Source: CAZOZZ01 sp965247425
GTDB taxonomy: Bacteria; Acidobacteriota; Terriglobia; 20CM-2-55-15
NCBI GenBank assembly: GCA_965247425.1
Contig: OZ252023.1
Location: 1,550,001 to 1,614,000, forward strand
Direction: 5' to 3'
DNA length: 64,000 nucleotides
Position numbers and translations under genes: made by a program. Below are positions 53,744-61,561 of this stretch, in pieces. Below the pieces are notes generated by a model. The model was not told the DNA's origin, did no database searches, and worked only from the letters and a program-made list of their open reading frames with translations. Every line of letters begins with the position of its first letter. The stretch's first letter is position 1.

Positions 53744-54475
53744 ATGCAGATCGAAGGCTCCATCGCATTGGTCACCGGGGCGGCTCGCCGGATCGGCCGT
53801 GAGATCGCTCTGGAACTGGCGCGACGTGGAGCGCGGATCGCCGTGCACTACCGTTCGTCTGAAGCAGAGGCAAGGGAAACCCTCGAGCAGGTTCGAGAAC
53901 TAGGTGTGGAGGCTGATCTTTTCACGGCCGAACTGATCGACGAATCCGAACGAACGCGCTTGGTCGCCGAGGTTGTCGCGCGATTCGGAGGTCTCGAGAT
54001 TCTCGTCAACAACGCTTCTGTCTTTGCGCCCGGAACGATAGCCGACAGCACGCCCGAACTGTGGGACGAGCAGATGGACGCCAACGCCAAGGCTCCGTTT
54101 TTCCTTGCTCAAGCAGCGAGCAGAGAGATGTTGACCGCAGGTACGGGAAAGATCGTCAACATTGCGGATCCGGCCGGTGAGTCGATCTGGACCCAATACT
54201 TTCCCTATAGCGTTTCGAAAGCCGCTCTGCTGGCGGTCACGCGCGGCCTTGCCCGATCCCTGGCGCCGGCGGTCCAGGCCAACGCCGTTTCTCCCGGCCC
54301 GGTTCATTTTCCCGACCACTATTCCGAAGAACAGAAACAGGTCGCCATCGAACGCACCCTGCTGAAACGCGCCGGCAGCATGGAAGACGTCGTCCGTGCT
54401 GTGATCTTTCTGATAGAAAACGATTACATCACCGGCGAAGTCATCCACGTCGACGGGGGCCGCCACATCCTATAG
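53744..54475 (+). CDS. SDR-family oxidoreductase, pteridine-reductase-like
   Basis: 243 aa short-chain dehydrogenase. The cofactor motif is TGAARRIG (11-18), the 'ARRIG' form typical of pteridine reductases (FolM/PTR1); the active site is Tyr155-x3-Lys159 ('YSVSK'). Where most SDRs have Ser, this one has 'NIADPAG' with Asp142, again as in PTR1. It could reduce dihydropteridines or a similar substrate with NADPH. The catalytic triad reading is by eye. Co-directional with the dehydrogenase upstream, 4 bp apart, so probably one transcript. Confidence 0.85.
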   Translation: MQIEGSIALVTGAARRIGREIALELARRGARIAVHYRSSEAEARETLEQVRELGVEADLFTAELIDESERTRLVAEVVARFGGLEILVNNASVFAPGTIADSTPELWDEQMDANAKAPFFLAQAASREMLTAGTGKIVNIADPAGESIWTQYFPYSVSKAALLAVTRGLARSLAPAVQANAVSPGPVHFPDHYSEEQKQVAIERTLLKRAGSMEDVVRAVIFLIENDYITGEVIHVDGGRHIL

Positions 54476-54494
54476 AGAACCTGCAGGAGGAAAT

Positions 54495-54575
54495 TTCAAC
54501 GCAAAGACGTCAAGATCGCAGAGGACGAAATGAAGATATTTATTTTTTGCGCTTTTGCGCTTTTGCGTTGAATCC
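54495..54575. repeat. CGCAGAG-type repeat, diverged (4 of 4)
   Basis: 'caacgcaaagacgtcaagat' and its rough inverse 'gcgcttttgcgcttttgcgt'. More AT-rich than the other three. The 248-bp gap before hupB holds this and a promoter but no gene. Confidence 0.5.
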
Positions 54576-54639
54576 GAATTCCTCAGATGCCGCCGCAAAG
54601 GCGTTTGCGCCGCATCGCGCCAGTTCTGACCCTAAGGTG

Positions 54640-54669
54640 TTGCACTTGACTTGCCCTATACCCTATGGT
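54640..54669 (+). promoter_or_regulatory. Promoter candidate for the HU gene
   Basis: TTGCAC (54640-54645), 18 bp, TATGGT (54664-54669); an overlapping alternative is TTGACT (54646-54651) with TAAAAA 17 bp on. A strong GAGGAGGCA-type ribosome site precedes the ATG at 54724. Confidence 0.4.
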
Positions 54670-54723
54670 AAAAACCGCGGCGACAACGGACGGACAGGTT
54701 GTTGACCAACCGAGGAGGCAGCA

Positions 54724-55005
54724 ATGAACAAGGGCGAGTTGATTGAACGCATCTCGAAGGACACTAAGCTATCGAAATCGCAAGCTACCGCAGCGCTCAA
54801 CTCGACCCTGAACTCGGTTCAGGCTGCGCTCAAAAAGGGTGGCAAGGTCACATTGGTTGGCTTCGGCACGTTCTCGGTTGGAAAGCGTAAAGCCCGTACA
54901 GGACGGAATCCTCAGACCGGCGCCAAGTTAAAAATCGCGGCTCGTCGTATTGCGAAGTTTTCGCCCGGTGCGGGCTTGAAGAAAGCTGTCAACAGAGGGA
55001 GATAG
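54724..55005 (+). CDS. hupB: DNA-binding protein HU
   Basis: 93 aa histone-like HU/IHF family nucleoid protein that bends and compacts DNA as a dimer. Seen: 'NKGELIERISKDTKLSKSQA' at the start, the beta-arm 'GFGTFSVGKRKARTGRNPQT' with the conserved RNPQTG tip, and the basic end. Length and motifs are typical. Preceded by a promoter candidate and AGGAGG. Monocistronic; the next 285 bp hold no convincing gene (a 75-codon frame at 55005-55232 has no family character). Confidence 0.97.
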   Translation: MNKGELIERISKDTKLSKSQATAALNSTLNSVQAALKKGGKVTLVGFGTFSVGKRKARTGRNPQTGAKLKIAARRIAKFSPGAGLKKAVNRGR

Positions 55006-55290
55006 TGCGCTTCGGACCGGACAACCGGATGACGGACCGAATGTCGCGCTCTGGAATCGCAGTGGAGACCGGTCGGGTTGCGAACGCCAAATCGTGCCCC
55101 AACGCAAAGAGTTATATACCTGAGGTAGTGAAGTTTACTAGAATAGGTGGCTCTGGCCCGGTCGAGGCAGACGGTGAAGCCCAGTGTCGGGGTGTTCAGA
55201 GTTCGAAAAAAGAGTTGTTGCAGTCAAACTAATACTTAATGTCCGAGTGTGACGAGTACCGAAATCAATTGAATTCAGAAGGGGGAGGCA

Positions 55291-56013
55291 ATGACTAGTT
55301 CAAATCGACGATTCTCAATCCTGGGGGTTCTCATCCTGGTTGGAGGGGTGGCCCTTTCCGGTTGTGCGACCAAGAATTTCGTTCTCGAGGAACTCGCTCC
55401 GGTACAAGCGCGAGTTGCTGAACTGGAGTCGACGACCGAGGAACATGCCGAGCGGATCGATGCGGTCGACGGCCGTGCGCAGGATGGCATCAGCCGGGCG
55501 AACAACGCCGCCCAGGCCGCCCAGGCTGCCGACTCAAGGGCTGAGAGTGCCGGCGAGGATGCTGCGACTGCGGATCGGAAGGCGGAGTCGGCCCAGCAGA
55601 GCGCCGACCAGGCGATGAACCGTGTCGGTACCGTCGAAAATCGTTTCGGTACGATCTTCGACTATTCCGTGGCCCAGACTGTAACGGTGACGTTCAGCCT
55701 CAACAGTTCGTCTCTTTCCGGCGAGGCAAACTCCACGCTGGATGGCATTGCGGGCCAGGTTCGGGACGGAGACTTCCTCGAGGTTCAGGGTTACACGGAC
55801 ACATCGGGCGAAGACAGCTACAACGTTGCCCTGAGCGAACGGCGCGCCGACGTCGTGAGGCGGTATCTGGTCAGCAAGAACGTCACGTTGTTCCGGATCA
55901 CCGTCATTGGGCTGGGCGAAGCCAATCCGAGCGCGGACAACGGCAGTCGTGAAGGCCGGGAACAGAATCGTCGCGTGGAGATTCGACTGATGCGATCCGG
56001 CCTGGGATCGTAG
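55291..56013 (+). CDS. OmpA/Pal-like lipoprotein
   Basis: 240 aa. Signal peptide with lipobox LSGC, lipidated Cys25; a long Ala/Glu/Arg coiled coil (about 30-115, heptads like 'AAQAAQAADSRAESAGED'); and an OmpA-like peptidoglycan-binding domain (about 130-236) with 'LEVQGYTDTSGEDSYNVALSERRADVV' features (TDxxGxxxxNxxLSxxRA) and 'GREQNRRVEIRL'. It tethers the outer membrane to peptidoglycan. The coiled coil makes it longer than simple Pal. GGGGGAGG Shine-Dalgarno precedes the ATG. A terminator follows. Confidence 0.92.
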   Translation: MTSSNRRFSILGVLILVGGVALSGCATKNFVLEELAPVQARVAELESTTEEHAERIDAVDGRAQDGISRANNAAQAAQAADSRAESAGEDAATADRKAESAQQSADQAMNRVGTVENRFGTIFDYSVAQTVTVTFSLNSSSLSGEANSTLDGIAGQVRDGDFLEVQGYTDTSGEDSYNVALSERRADVVRRYLVSKNVTLFRITVIGLGEANPSADNGSREGREQNRRVEIRLMRSGLGS

Positions 56014-56039
56014 CTTTTTCGGCACCCTACAAACAGGAA

Positions 56040-56073
56040 GGGGGGCGAACTGGTTCGCCCCCCATTTCTTGTT
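56040..56073 (+). terminator. Rho-independent terminator after the Pal-like gene
   Basis: Perfect hairpin GGGGGGCGAAC-TG-GTTCGCCCCCC (56040-56063) followed by the T-rich ATTTCTTGTT. It may also serve the convergent VWA gene. Confidence 0.85.
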
Positions 56074-56091
56074 CTCAATCCCGCTGGCGAC

Positions 56092-57111
56092 CTAAGGTTT
56101 CGCGTAGTAGCCTGCCCTCGACTGACGAATCCGATATTGTTCGTTGCCGACCTTCACCACGATACGCCGCAGCCCTTCATCGGGCCGGGCCTCCGCCGGG
56201 ACATAGCCCAGACTGTAGGCGTGACCGAGATCTCTGCCGATTTCCTCGTAAAGGGGAATCACATCTTCTATCGTTCGCGGAAACAGCACACGCCCTCCTG
56301 AAGCTTCGGCGACCTTTTCCATCCTGTCTCGCACTTGTTCCAGATATCGTTCCGGCATGGCCGAGTTCTTATATATGAACTGGAGGTTACGATATTCGTC
56401 GGCGCCTTCCGTGTTCTCCTCTAAGTTCCGGTCCGTGTTTACCGCGATGAAGTGGACGGGGATGCCTTCCTTCCCGGCGGCCTTGTAGAGGCCTCGGAAG
56501 CCGCGGTCCTCCCCGGAGTCCATAACGCGGTTTCGACGGATGATTTCCCGGTACAGCGAAGTGTCCCGGCCATCTGTCAGAACGATGATGGCCCGTCGTT
56601 CCCGAATGCCCTTGAACGATTTCTCGAGGGCCTTCTCCAGCGATTTGTAGAACTCGGTCGTGCCGCCCGATTCGCGTTCGGCGATCAACGGATCGAGCGC
56701 TGCCAGCGCCTTTTCCCGCGGATCGTCCCAGTCTGTAAGCGTCTTGAGACCGGCATCGAATATCCCGATTGAGATCCGGTCCTGAGGCTTGATGAAACCC
56801 AGGAACCCTTCCACCGAGCGCCTCATGAAGTCCCACTTGTGTCGGGTGCTACCGCTGCTGTCGAAAAGGAGATAAACATGGTAGGGCGCCGTGCTCGATC
56901 CGAAATAGCGAATGTCCTGCCGGACATCATTCTCGTAAACTTCGAAATCTTCGGGCGCCAATCCCTCCACCGGCTGTCCCGTGGCAGTCGTCACCGAAAC
57001 ATCCAGGCTGACGACGGGTACGTCGACTCTCAACGTAAAGTCTTTTGTCTGGGCCAGGACTAAAGTCGAGCAAACGAAAATGCCGAGAAGGGGTCTAAGG
57101 ACTGAGAACAT
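56092..57111 (-). CDS. VWFA-related protein of the acidobacterial type
   Basis: 339 aa exported protein. Signal peptide ('MFSVLRPLLGIFVCSTLVLA'); a short beta N-domain ('FTLRVDVPVVSLDVSVT', 'LAPEDFEVYENDVRQDIRYF'), then a von Willebrand A domain with the MIDAS motif DSSGS ('LLFDSSGSTRHKWDF') and 'RRAIIVLTDGRDTSLY'. This combination is the 'VWFA-related acidobacterial domain' family and is one of the best lineage pointers in the window. Probably a metal-dependent adhesion or protein-contact module. It ends with 'RQSRAGYYAKP', typical for the family. Confidence 0.92.
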   Translation of the reverse strand: MFSVLRPLLGIFVCSTLVLAQTKDFTLRVDVPVVSLDVSVTTATGQPVEGLAPEDFEVYENDVRQDIRYFGSSTAPYHVYLLFDSSGSTRHKWDFMRRSVEGFLGFIKPQDRISIGIFDAGLKTLTDWDDPREKALAALDPLIAERESGGTTEFYKSLEKALEKSFKGIRERRAIIVLTDGRDTSLYREIIRRNRVMDSGEDRGFRGLYKAAGKEGIPVHFIAVNTDRNLEENTEGADEYRNLQFIYKNSAMPERYLEQVRDRMEKVAEASGGRVLFPRTIEDVIPLYEEIGRDLGHAYSLGYVPAEARPDEGLRRIVVKVGNEQYRIRQSRAGYYAKP

Positions 57112-57216
57112 GGTTGTATGTTATCGTAGCACAAGACCCCGTATTTTCGGCCCAGCCGGGCATCTTGTGAACCAGATGTCGGTGCCAGCGGGAGTGCGAC
57201 CCTCCGGAGGGCTATC

Positions 57217-57453
57217 ATGAAGAAACTACTGCTTCTAGCATCCATAATCGGCGCGCTGGCTCTGGCATGGACGCCTCAAGCCAGTGGTACTCCGGAGTTT
57301 GCCAAGAAGGAAAAGAAAAGCTGCCTGACCTGCCACACGGCTCTGGGGAAACCGGACCTCAACGATGCCGGTAAGTACTACAAAACCCACAAATACTCGC
57401 TTGTGGGCTACAAGAAGAAACCCGGCGGCATGGCGTCTAGCAGCCCACGGTGA
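57217..57453 (+). CDS. Small mono-haem c-type protein, C-terminus from a repeat element
   Basis: 78 aa. Signal peptide ('MKKLLLLASIIGALALAW'), then 'EFAKKEKKSCLTCH' with one CxxCH haem site (Cys36, Cys39, His40) and 'PDLNDAGKYYKTHKYSLVGY'. A CGGAGGG Shine-Dalgarno site lies before the ATG. Such short single-haem proteins are frequent in Acidobacteriota. The last codons and the TGA fall in the inverted-repeat element that starts at 57438, so the natural C-terminus may be truncated or altered. Confidence 0.8.
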   Translation: MKKLLLLASIIGALALAWTPQASGTPEFAKKEKKSCLTCHTALGKPDLNDAGKYYKTHKYSLVGYKKKPGGMASSSPR

Positions 57454-57720
57454 AAGTCTGTAGGGTCGCGCGCAGGGATATTCGGTCACAGGCGCGAAAC
57501 GAGGAGCGGAACGATGCTTTGTCATCTTGACCGACGAATGACAAAGCCTGTGGCCTGCGCCCTACGGGTTACGACGGCATGGGGCCAGCTGCGCGAGATG
57601 TCGGATGAAGAGCATCGACGTCTTCGATGGGAACCATCGACGTCTTCGTGGCGCCTTGCATCTAGCCCCATGGCGCTCGTAACGCGACCCTACAGACTTT
57701 CACCACGGGCTGCTGGCGTC
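57432..57720. mobile_element. MITE-like element (277 bp) with long inverted ends and putative 6-bp target duplication
   Basis: Ends 'tagcagcccacggtgaaagt' + 'ctgtagggtcgcg' (57438-57470) and 'cgcgaccctacagactttca' + 'ccacgggctgct' (57683-57714) are inverted repeats of about 32 bp with one or two mismatches. Six-base GGCGTC occurs directly outside both ends (57432-57437, 57715-57720), suggesting a target duplication. No gene inside; the 77-codon frame at 57514 has no family character. A single end also occurs at 39829-39844. Confidence 0.65.
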
Positions 57721-57780
57721 GGGCCCACCGTCCCTGTTCAACCCTGAGTTGGAAGAGACGAGGGTCAAGCCCGCCACGTC

Positions 57781-58659
57781 CTACTGCAACGCCCTGTTGA
57801 TGGCGCCGTCCAAAACCTCTTTTTCCTGGAAGTTGACGAAGTGTTTCACGACAACGCCCTGACTGTTCACGAAGAACATGGTCGGGAATAAGTTGATGCC
57901 GCCGTACGCGTTCTGCATCTCGGTGTTCAGGTGGGCAGTTTTGAATTCGATGCCCAGCTTTTCGATGTACGCGGCTCGCATTTCGTCGTCATAGGGTAGT
58001 TCGAGCACCTGGTCTGCATTGGCCGCAACGATCTCGAAACCCTTTTCCGCGTATTGATCGTACAACTCGACCAGTAGTGGAGCTGTCTTGACACATGGCG
58101 GGCAATTCGTGAACCAGATGTAGACCAGGTGAGGCGATCCGGCAACCATCTCTGAAGTCAGGGCACTGCCGTCGAAGGTCTGGATGGCGAACGGTGGCAC
58201 GGGTTTTCCTTCCCAGCCGGCAATCGTCCGTTCGACGGCTTTCCCGAACTGGGGGTGTGCACGGATCGGCTCAACGTCGATGCTGGTGATCTCACCGGTT
58301 GCGGAATCCCGTTCGAAAAATTTTGGGACTCTCGGATCCGACTCCATGATTCGGAGGATTACGTCCGCCTCACCTTCAACCTTGAAGCTGAACTGTTCCG
58401 AGATTTGCTGCAGGGTGGGTATTTCACCGGTACTCGTGTTGTATTGAACTAGAAACAGCGGGATCTTGAAGAATGTGTTGAAAAGTTCGCTCAGTGCCAG
58501 CTGCTCTTCGGGCGAAGTGAATACCTCATTCGCCAAATCGGACACGACTACTGCTTCACCCGGTTTCAAGTTCTCCTGCAGGTACTGGATGATCCTGGTC
58601 TCCGCGTCTGGCTGTTGAAATGTCAGGCCCATCAGGGCCACGGCTATCCACGTTTGCAT
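57781..58659 (-). CDS. Exported thioredoxin-like (TlpA-type) protein
   Basis: 292 aa with a short signal sequence. The first half is unrecognised and resembles a thioredoxin-like fold without cysteines ('LKPGEAVVVSDLANEVF', 'FFKIPLFLVQYN'). The second half is a TlpA/ResA-type thioredoxin domain: 'GKPVPPFAIQTFDGSALTSEM', active site 'WFTNCPPC' (Cys near 184-187), and 'YGGINLFPTMFFVNSQGVVVKHF' with the cis-proline. Probably a periplasmic thiol-disulfide oxidoreductase, perhaps for cytochrome maturation, given the neighbouring haem protein. The 210-bp gap upstream to the IS holds no gene. Confidence 0.8.
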   Translation of the reverse strand: MQTWIAVALMGLTFQQPDAETRIIQYLQENLKPGEAVVVSDLANEVFTSPEEQLALSELFNTFFKIPLFLVQYNTSTGEIPTLQQISEQFSFKVEGEADVILRIMESDPRVPKFFERDSATGEITSIDVEPIRAHPQFGKAVERTIAGWEGKPVPPFAIQTFDGSALTSEMVAGSPHLVYIWFTNCPPCVKTAPLLVELYDQYAEKGFEIVAANADQVLELPYDDEMRAAYIEKLGIEFKTAHLNTEMQNAYGGINLFPTMFFVNSQGVVVKHFVNFQEKEVLDGAINRALQ

Positions 58660-58860
58660 TTACGGCTCCTCTTGTTCATGATTCGGTTAAGAAAATTACT
58701 ACTCTGAGGGGATTGTGTCCAGTTCTATGTAGGCCTTACATGGAGGTCAAAGGTGATTGGACGTTGGACGTTCAAAATCGTTGGAGAAGTCTTCGTTTTC
58801 TACCGTTTGCTGAGAGCGGCGTCGGTCAGACAACGACGTTCTGATCGATCGAGAGTGAGG

Positions 58861-58869
58861 CCCGCTTCC
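58861..58869. repeat. Target-site duplication, IS copy 2, left
   Basis: CCCGCTTCC, repeated exactly at 60778-60786. Confidence 0.9.
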
Positions 58870-59023
58870 CAGCCATTTCGGAAGAGCAGCTCGGTCGAAG
58901 TTGAATGAGGCCCGGCCAGCGGGCATTTGAGTCGAATTCAAACCCATTGTTAAGGAAGTTCTATTTTCGCATTGTTGAAATCGATATGGTGTCGGCGGTA
59001 TCTTGTGGTATATATACCGTCAG

Positions 59024-59410
59024 ATGAAGAAGAAAAAGATATGGCTTGAGTTGAATCAGGTAAGGGGAGCGGTTGCGTCGCGACTGCGACGGCGGAAGTA
59101 CAGCCTGATCGAGCGCCATGAGATACCCGACGGTTTGCTGCCTGGCTCGGTGTCGATTAGTTACACCCGGTGCGGTAAGCCGACGTGCCGGTGTGTGTCG
59201 GGTGAAGGGCACCCATCCTGGTCCTGGACATTCATGATGGACGGGAAGAAGCATGTCGAACACGTTCCAGCTGCCATGGTTGAGGAGATTCAAAAGCGTG
59301 TCGGAGCGGGAAGGGAGTTTCAGGATGCGATCCGGGAGGTGCTGACAGCGAACGCGAAGTTGTTGGTGCTGGAGCGCCAGCAACAACGTGAGAAGCGGAA
59401 GCGCCGGTGA
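59024..59410 (+). CDS. IS accessory protein, DUF6788-like (copy 2)
   Basis: 128 aa, identical to the product at 28225-28611. ATG at 59024; an in-frame TTG at 59003 is the alternative. The palindrome GGTATATATACC lies just upstream and could be part of the promoter. CGKPTCRC cysteine motif and basic coiled end as in copy 1. Confidence 0.75.
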   Translation: MKKKKIWLELNQVRGAVASRLRRRKYSLIERHEIPDGLLPGSVSISYTRCGKPTCRCVSGEGHPSWSWTFMMDGKKHVEHVPAAMVEEIQKRVGAGREFQDAIREVLTANAKLLVLERQQQREKRKRR

Positions 59411-60600
59411 AAGGTCCGTCGGCACGAGGGATACGACGGTACGCGCGAAAGTGTTTGCGGCTGAAGGGGTATTTGAATCACCCCGGAGATGGGCGGGTGC
59501 GACCGCAGATCGGAAGTGGGCATCTGATCTGGTCTCTGGTGATCGGGTATCTGCTGCGGGAATCGAGCTTCCTGGCCATCGAGTCGCTCGCACGATCCTC
59601 GGCGTGTCGGGCCTTGGGAATCGGACGCCGCTTTAGCGACGACACGCTGGGCTATTTTACCGAGAAGCTGAATCCGGAATTCACGCGCGGCGCGTTGACC
59701 ACAGCCATCAAGCAGGCCAAGCGCAATAAAGCGTTCGACGATTGCCGATTCATCGGCCTGGCGCTGGACGGGACAACCGTGGGGCGTGTCGGTGAGGCCG
59801 GGTGTCAGTGGTGTCGACCCCATCGCAACGCCGAGGGGGAGGTGACCACCTACTTACACCACGTCGTGATGGCCACCATCGTGGGCACCGGGTTCACTTT
59901 ACCGGTCGATGTGGAACCCTACGGTAGTGGGGATAGCGAATGGTCGGGGGGGCAACGACTGCTTCGTCGGGTGGTGGGGCAGTTGGGGCCGCGTTTTGCC
60001 GATTATGTTGTTGTCGATGGGGGCTATGCGTCGGCTCCGTTCCTGCACTTGGCCGACGAGTTGGGATTGAAGACCATCGTCCGTCTCAAAGCCAATCTTC
60101 CGAGCTTGTTCAACGCCGCCAAAAGCCGGTTTGCTTGTCAGCCGCCGTCCCGGGTTTTCAAGGATGGAGCCGATCGGGTGGAAATCTGGGATGCAGACGA
60201 CTTCGATCCCTGGGGCCGATTGAACTGGCCGACCGTGCGCGTGATCCGCTACCGGCAAGAGAAACCCGATGGATCGGTGGTCGAAGCCTACTGGCTGACC
60301 AATTTCTCGATGAACCAAGTGGGAGCGCCCACTTTATTTCGCATGGCCAAGAGTCGTTGGGAAGTCGAAAACCAAGGTTTCAACGATGCCAAGAACCGTT
60401 ATGGGATGGCCCATATCCCCCATCACCACGCCAACAGCTTGCTTCTCCACTGGCTCCTCATAAGCCTGGCTCTCACGATCGAACGTCTGTATCGATTGCG
60501 TCATTTGCATCGCGGGCGCCATCGCCCGCATACCTCCATCGAGCTTCTTCGTTTGCTTCGCCTCGCTCTGTCTGCCCCAACCCCAGCCGACTCCAGCTGA
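59407..60600 (+). CDS. IS4-like DDE transposase (copy 2)
   Basis: 397 aa, identical to the product at 27035-28228. GTG start overlaps the upstream stop (GTGA). Candidate DDE residues in LALDGTT, VVVDGGY and RWEVENQG. It is intact, and so probably functional. Confidence 0.9.
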   Translation: MKGPSARGIRRYARKCLRLKGYLNHPGDGRVRPQIGSGHLIWSLVIGYLLRESSFLAIESLARSSACRALGIGRRFSDDTLGYFTEKLNPEFTRGALTTAIKQAKRNKAFDDCRFIGLALDGTTVGRVGEAGCQWCRPHRNAEGEVTTYLHHVVMATIVGTGFTLPVDVEPYGSGDSEWSGGQRLLRRVVGQLGPRFADYVVVDGGYASAPFLHLADELGLKTIVRLKANLPSLFNAAKSRFACQPPSRVFKDGADRVEIWDADDFDPWGRLNWPTVRVIRYRQEKPDGSVVEAYWLTNFSMNQVGAPTLFRMAKSRWEVENQGFNDAKNRYGMAHIPHHHANSLLLHWLLISLALTIERLYRLRHLHRGRHRPHTSIELLRLLRLALSAPTPADSS

Positions 60601-60777
60601 ACTGACTCGTTTCCCTGGTCTCCACGCGCCTGCCTGACCCCAATCACCGGGCTGGACCCGCTACGGATACCTGTCTCTCGAAAATACCCCTCACTTCAAA
60701 TTCCTCTCCCTCCTCGACCTTTTCCCTTCCAGAGCCCCTTCCAGACACTCCGTCCTCCCTGACTTCCGAAATGGCTG

Positions 60778-60786
60778 CCCGCTTCC
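60778..60786. repeat. Target-site duplication, IS copy 2, right
   Basis: CCCGCTTCC, identical to 58861-58869. Confidence 0.9.
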
Positions 60787-60862
60787 AATAACACTTGAAA
60801 GTGTGAATAGTAGAGGTTAATCTACGCCGCGCGATCATATTGAGCTATTTGAAGGAGGCTGA

Positions 60863-61210
60863 ATGAGTCTATCGATAAAAACCCGGAAGATGGATGGGGT
60901 GACCCTGCTGGATCTGTCCGGGCGTTTGACTATCGGGGAACCGGTTCTGTTGCTCCGAGACAACATCCGCACATTTATCAACGACGGTGACATGAAATTC
61001 GTCCTGAACCTTGGCGATGTGTCCTACATCGACAGTTCCGGACTGGGGGAGCTCGTTTCGACTTACACCACTGTTCGCAATCGCCAGGGCGACGTCAAGC
61101 TCTTGAACCTGACGACGAAGGCCAAGGATTTGCTCCAGATGACGAAGCTGCTGACGGTTTTCGACACCTACGAGGACGAGTCCAAAGCCGTGGCGTCCCT
61201 GGCAGGTTAA
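60863..61210 (+). CDS. STAS-domain anti-sigma factor antagonist
   Basis: 115 aa, single STAS domain of the SpoIIAA/RsbV type. Seen: 'VTLLDLSGRLTIGEPVLLLR', 'KFVLNLGDVSYIDSSGLGEL' with the phosphorylatable Ser in DSSGLG, and 'KLLNLTTKAKDLLQMTKLL'. In partner switching it binds an anti-sigma kinase when unphosphorylated. No partner kinase or phosphatase lies nearby. GAAGGAGG Shine-Dalgarno precedes the ATG. Between the IS and this gene is a candidate promoter (TTGAAA near 60795 with TTAATC 16 bp later), so the IS probably did not silence it. Confidence 0.93.
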   Translation: MSLSIKTRKMDGVTLLDLSGRLTIGEPVLLLRDNIRTFINDGDMKFVLNLGDVSYIDSSGLGELVSTYTTVRNRQGDVKLLNLTTKAKDLLQMTKLLTVFDTYEDESKAVASLAG

Positions 61211-61248
61211 TAGACGGAGATGGGGGAAGCCGGTTCGGACTGGATTTT

Positions 61249-61346
61249 TGGCGGAAGTGCGTGGGAGTCGAACCCACCGAACGCCGGTTCCCCGACGTCC
61301 CACTGGCTTTGAAGGCCAGGAGAGTCACCGGACCCTACTCACTCCC
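61249..61346 (-). tRNA. selC: tRNA-Sec (anticodon UCA)
   Basis: 98-nt tRNA on the minus strand. Seen: 6-bp D stem AGGGTC-CGGT-GACTCT with a four-base loop, anticodon arm CTGGC-CTTCAAA-GCCAG (anticodon UCA, reads UGA), a long variable arm with 7-bp stem (ACGTCGG / CCGGCGT), T arm GTGGG-TTCGACT-CCCAC, 8-base 3' acceptor strand GCACTTCC and encoded GCCA. These are the marks of bacterial selenocysteine tRNA. The eighth acceptor pair is an A-G mismatch and the third is G-U. A TATAAT sits just upstream (61354-61359, minus strand). Confidence 0.93.
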
Positions 61347-61377
61347 ACAGGCGATTATAAACCAGCCGGGCGCTTCG

Positions 61378-61395
61378 TTCGAGCCGCGGCTCGAA
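61378..61395. promoter_or_regulatory. 18-bp perfect palindrome upstream of selC
   Basis: TTCGAGCCGCGGCTCGAA, in the divergent region between selC and the asparaginase gene. It lies about 20-40 bp upstream of the tRNA -10 (TATAAT at 61354-61359), near where a -35 would be. Opposite, TATAAT at 61426-61431 may be the -10 for the asparaginase gene. Candidate operator; could be chance. Confidence 0.35.
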
Positions 61396-61561
61396 AAAGA
61401 TTGCCTGCCGCTACCATCTTTTTCCTATAATCACATCGTTTCAACAGCTATTTGTTATCCGGGAGACCGAACTGCCCGGGGCCGACACTCCGGGTGATCG
61501 GGTGCCGGCCCGCGTCAGGGGAGTCGTCAAGAACCAACAGCTATCAACGAAAGGAGCAAAT

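Larger units (their letters stand above)
58870..60777 (+). mobile_element. IS4-like insertion sequence, copy 2 (1908 bp)
   Basis: Same element as 26858-28765, in the opposite orientation. Both 15-bp ends are perfect (CAGCCATTTCGGAAG and its inverse), and it has its own 9-bp duplication CCCGCTTCC. It lies between the thioredoxin-like gene and the STAS gene and does not interrupt a recognisable gene. It encodes the same two coupled proteins. Confidence 0.95.

Noticed and set aside
55005..55232. 75-codon frame after hupB
   Set aside because: No ribosome-binding site, no family character and overlaps the hupB stop; treated as non-coding.
57514..57747. 77-codon frame inside the MITE-like element
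   Set aside because: No recognisable protein and it runs across the inverted end of the element.
28766..58869. A 30-kb composite transposon bounded by the two IS copies
   Set aside because: Each IS copy has its own matching 9-bp duplication, so they inserted separately; the segment also holds housekeeping genes.
58961..59593. Minus-strand 210-codon frame in the IS
   Set aside because: It is the shadow of the two IS genes and appears identically in both copies for that reason.
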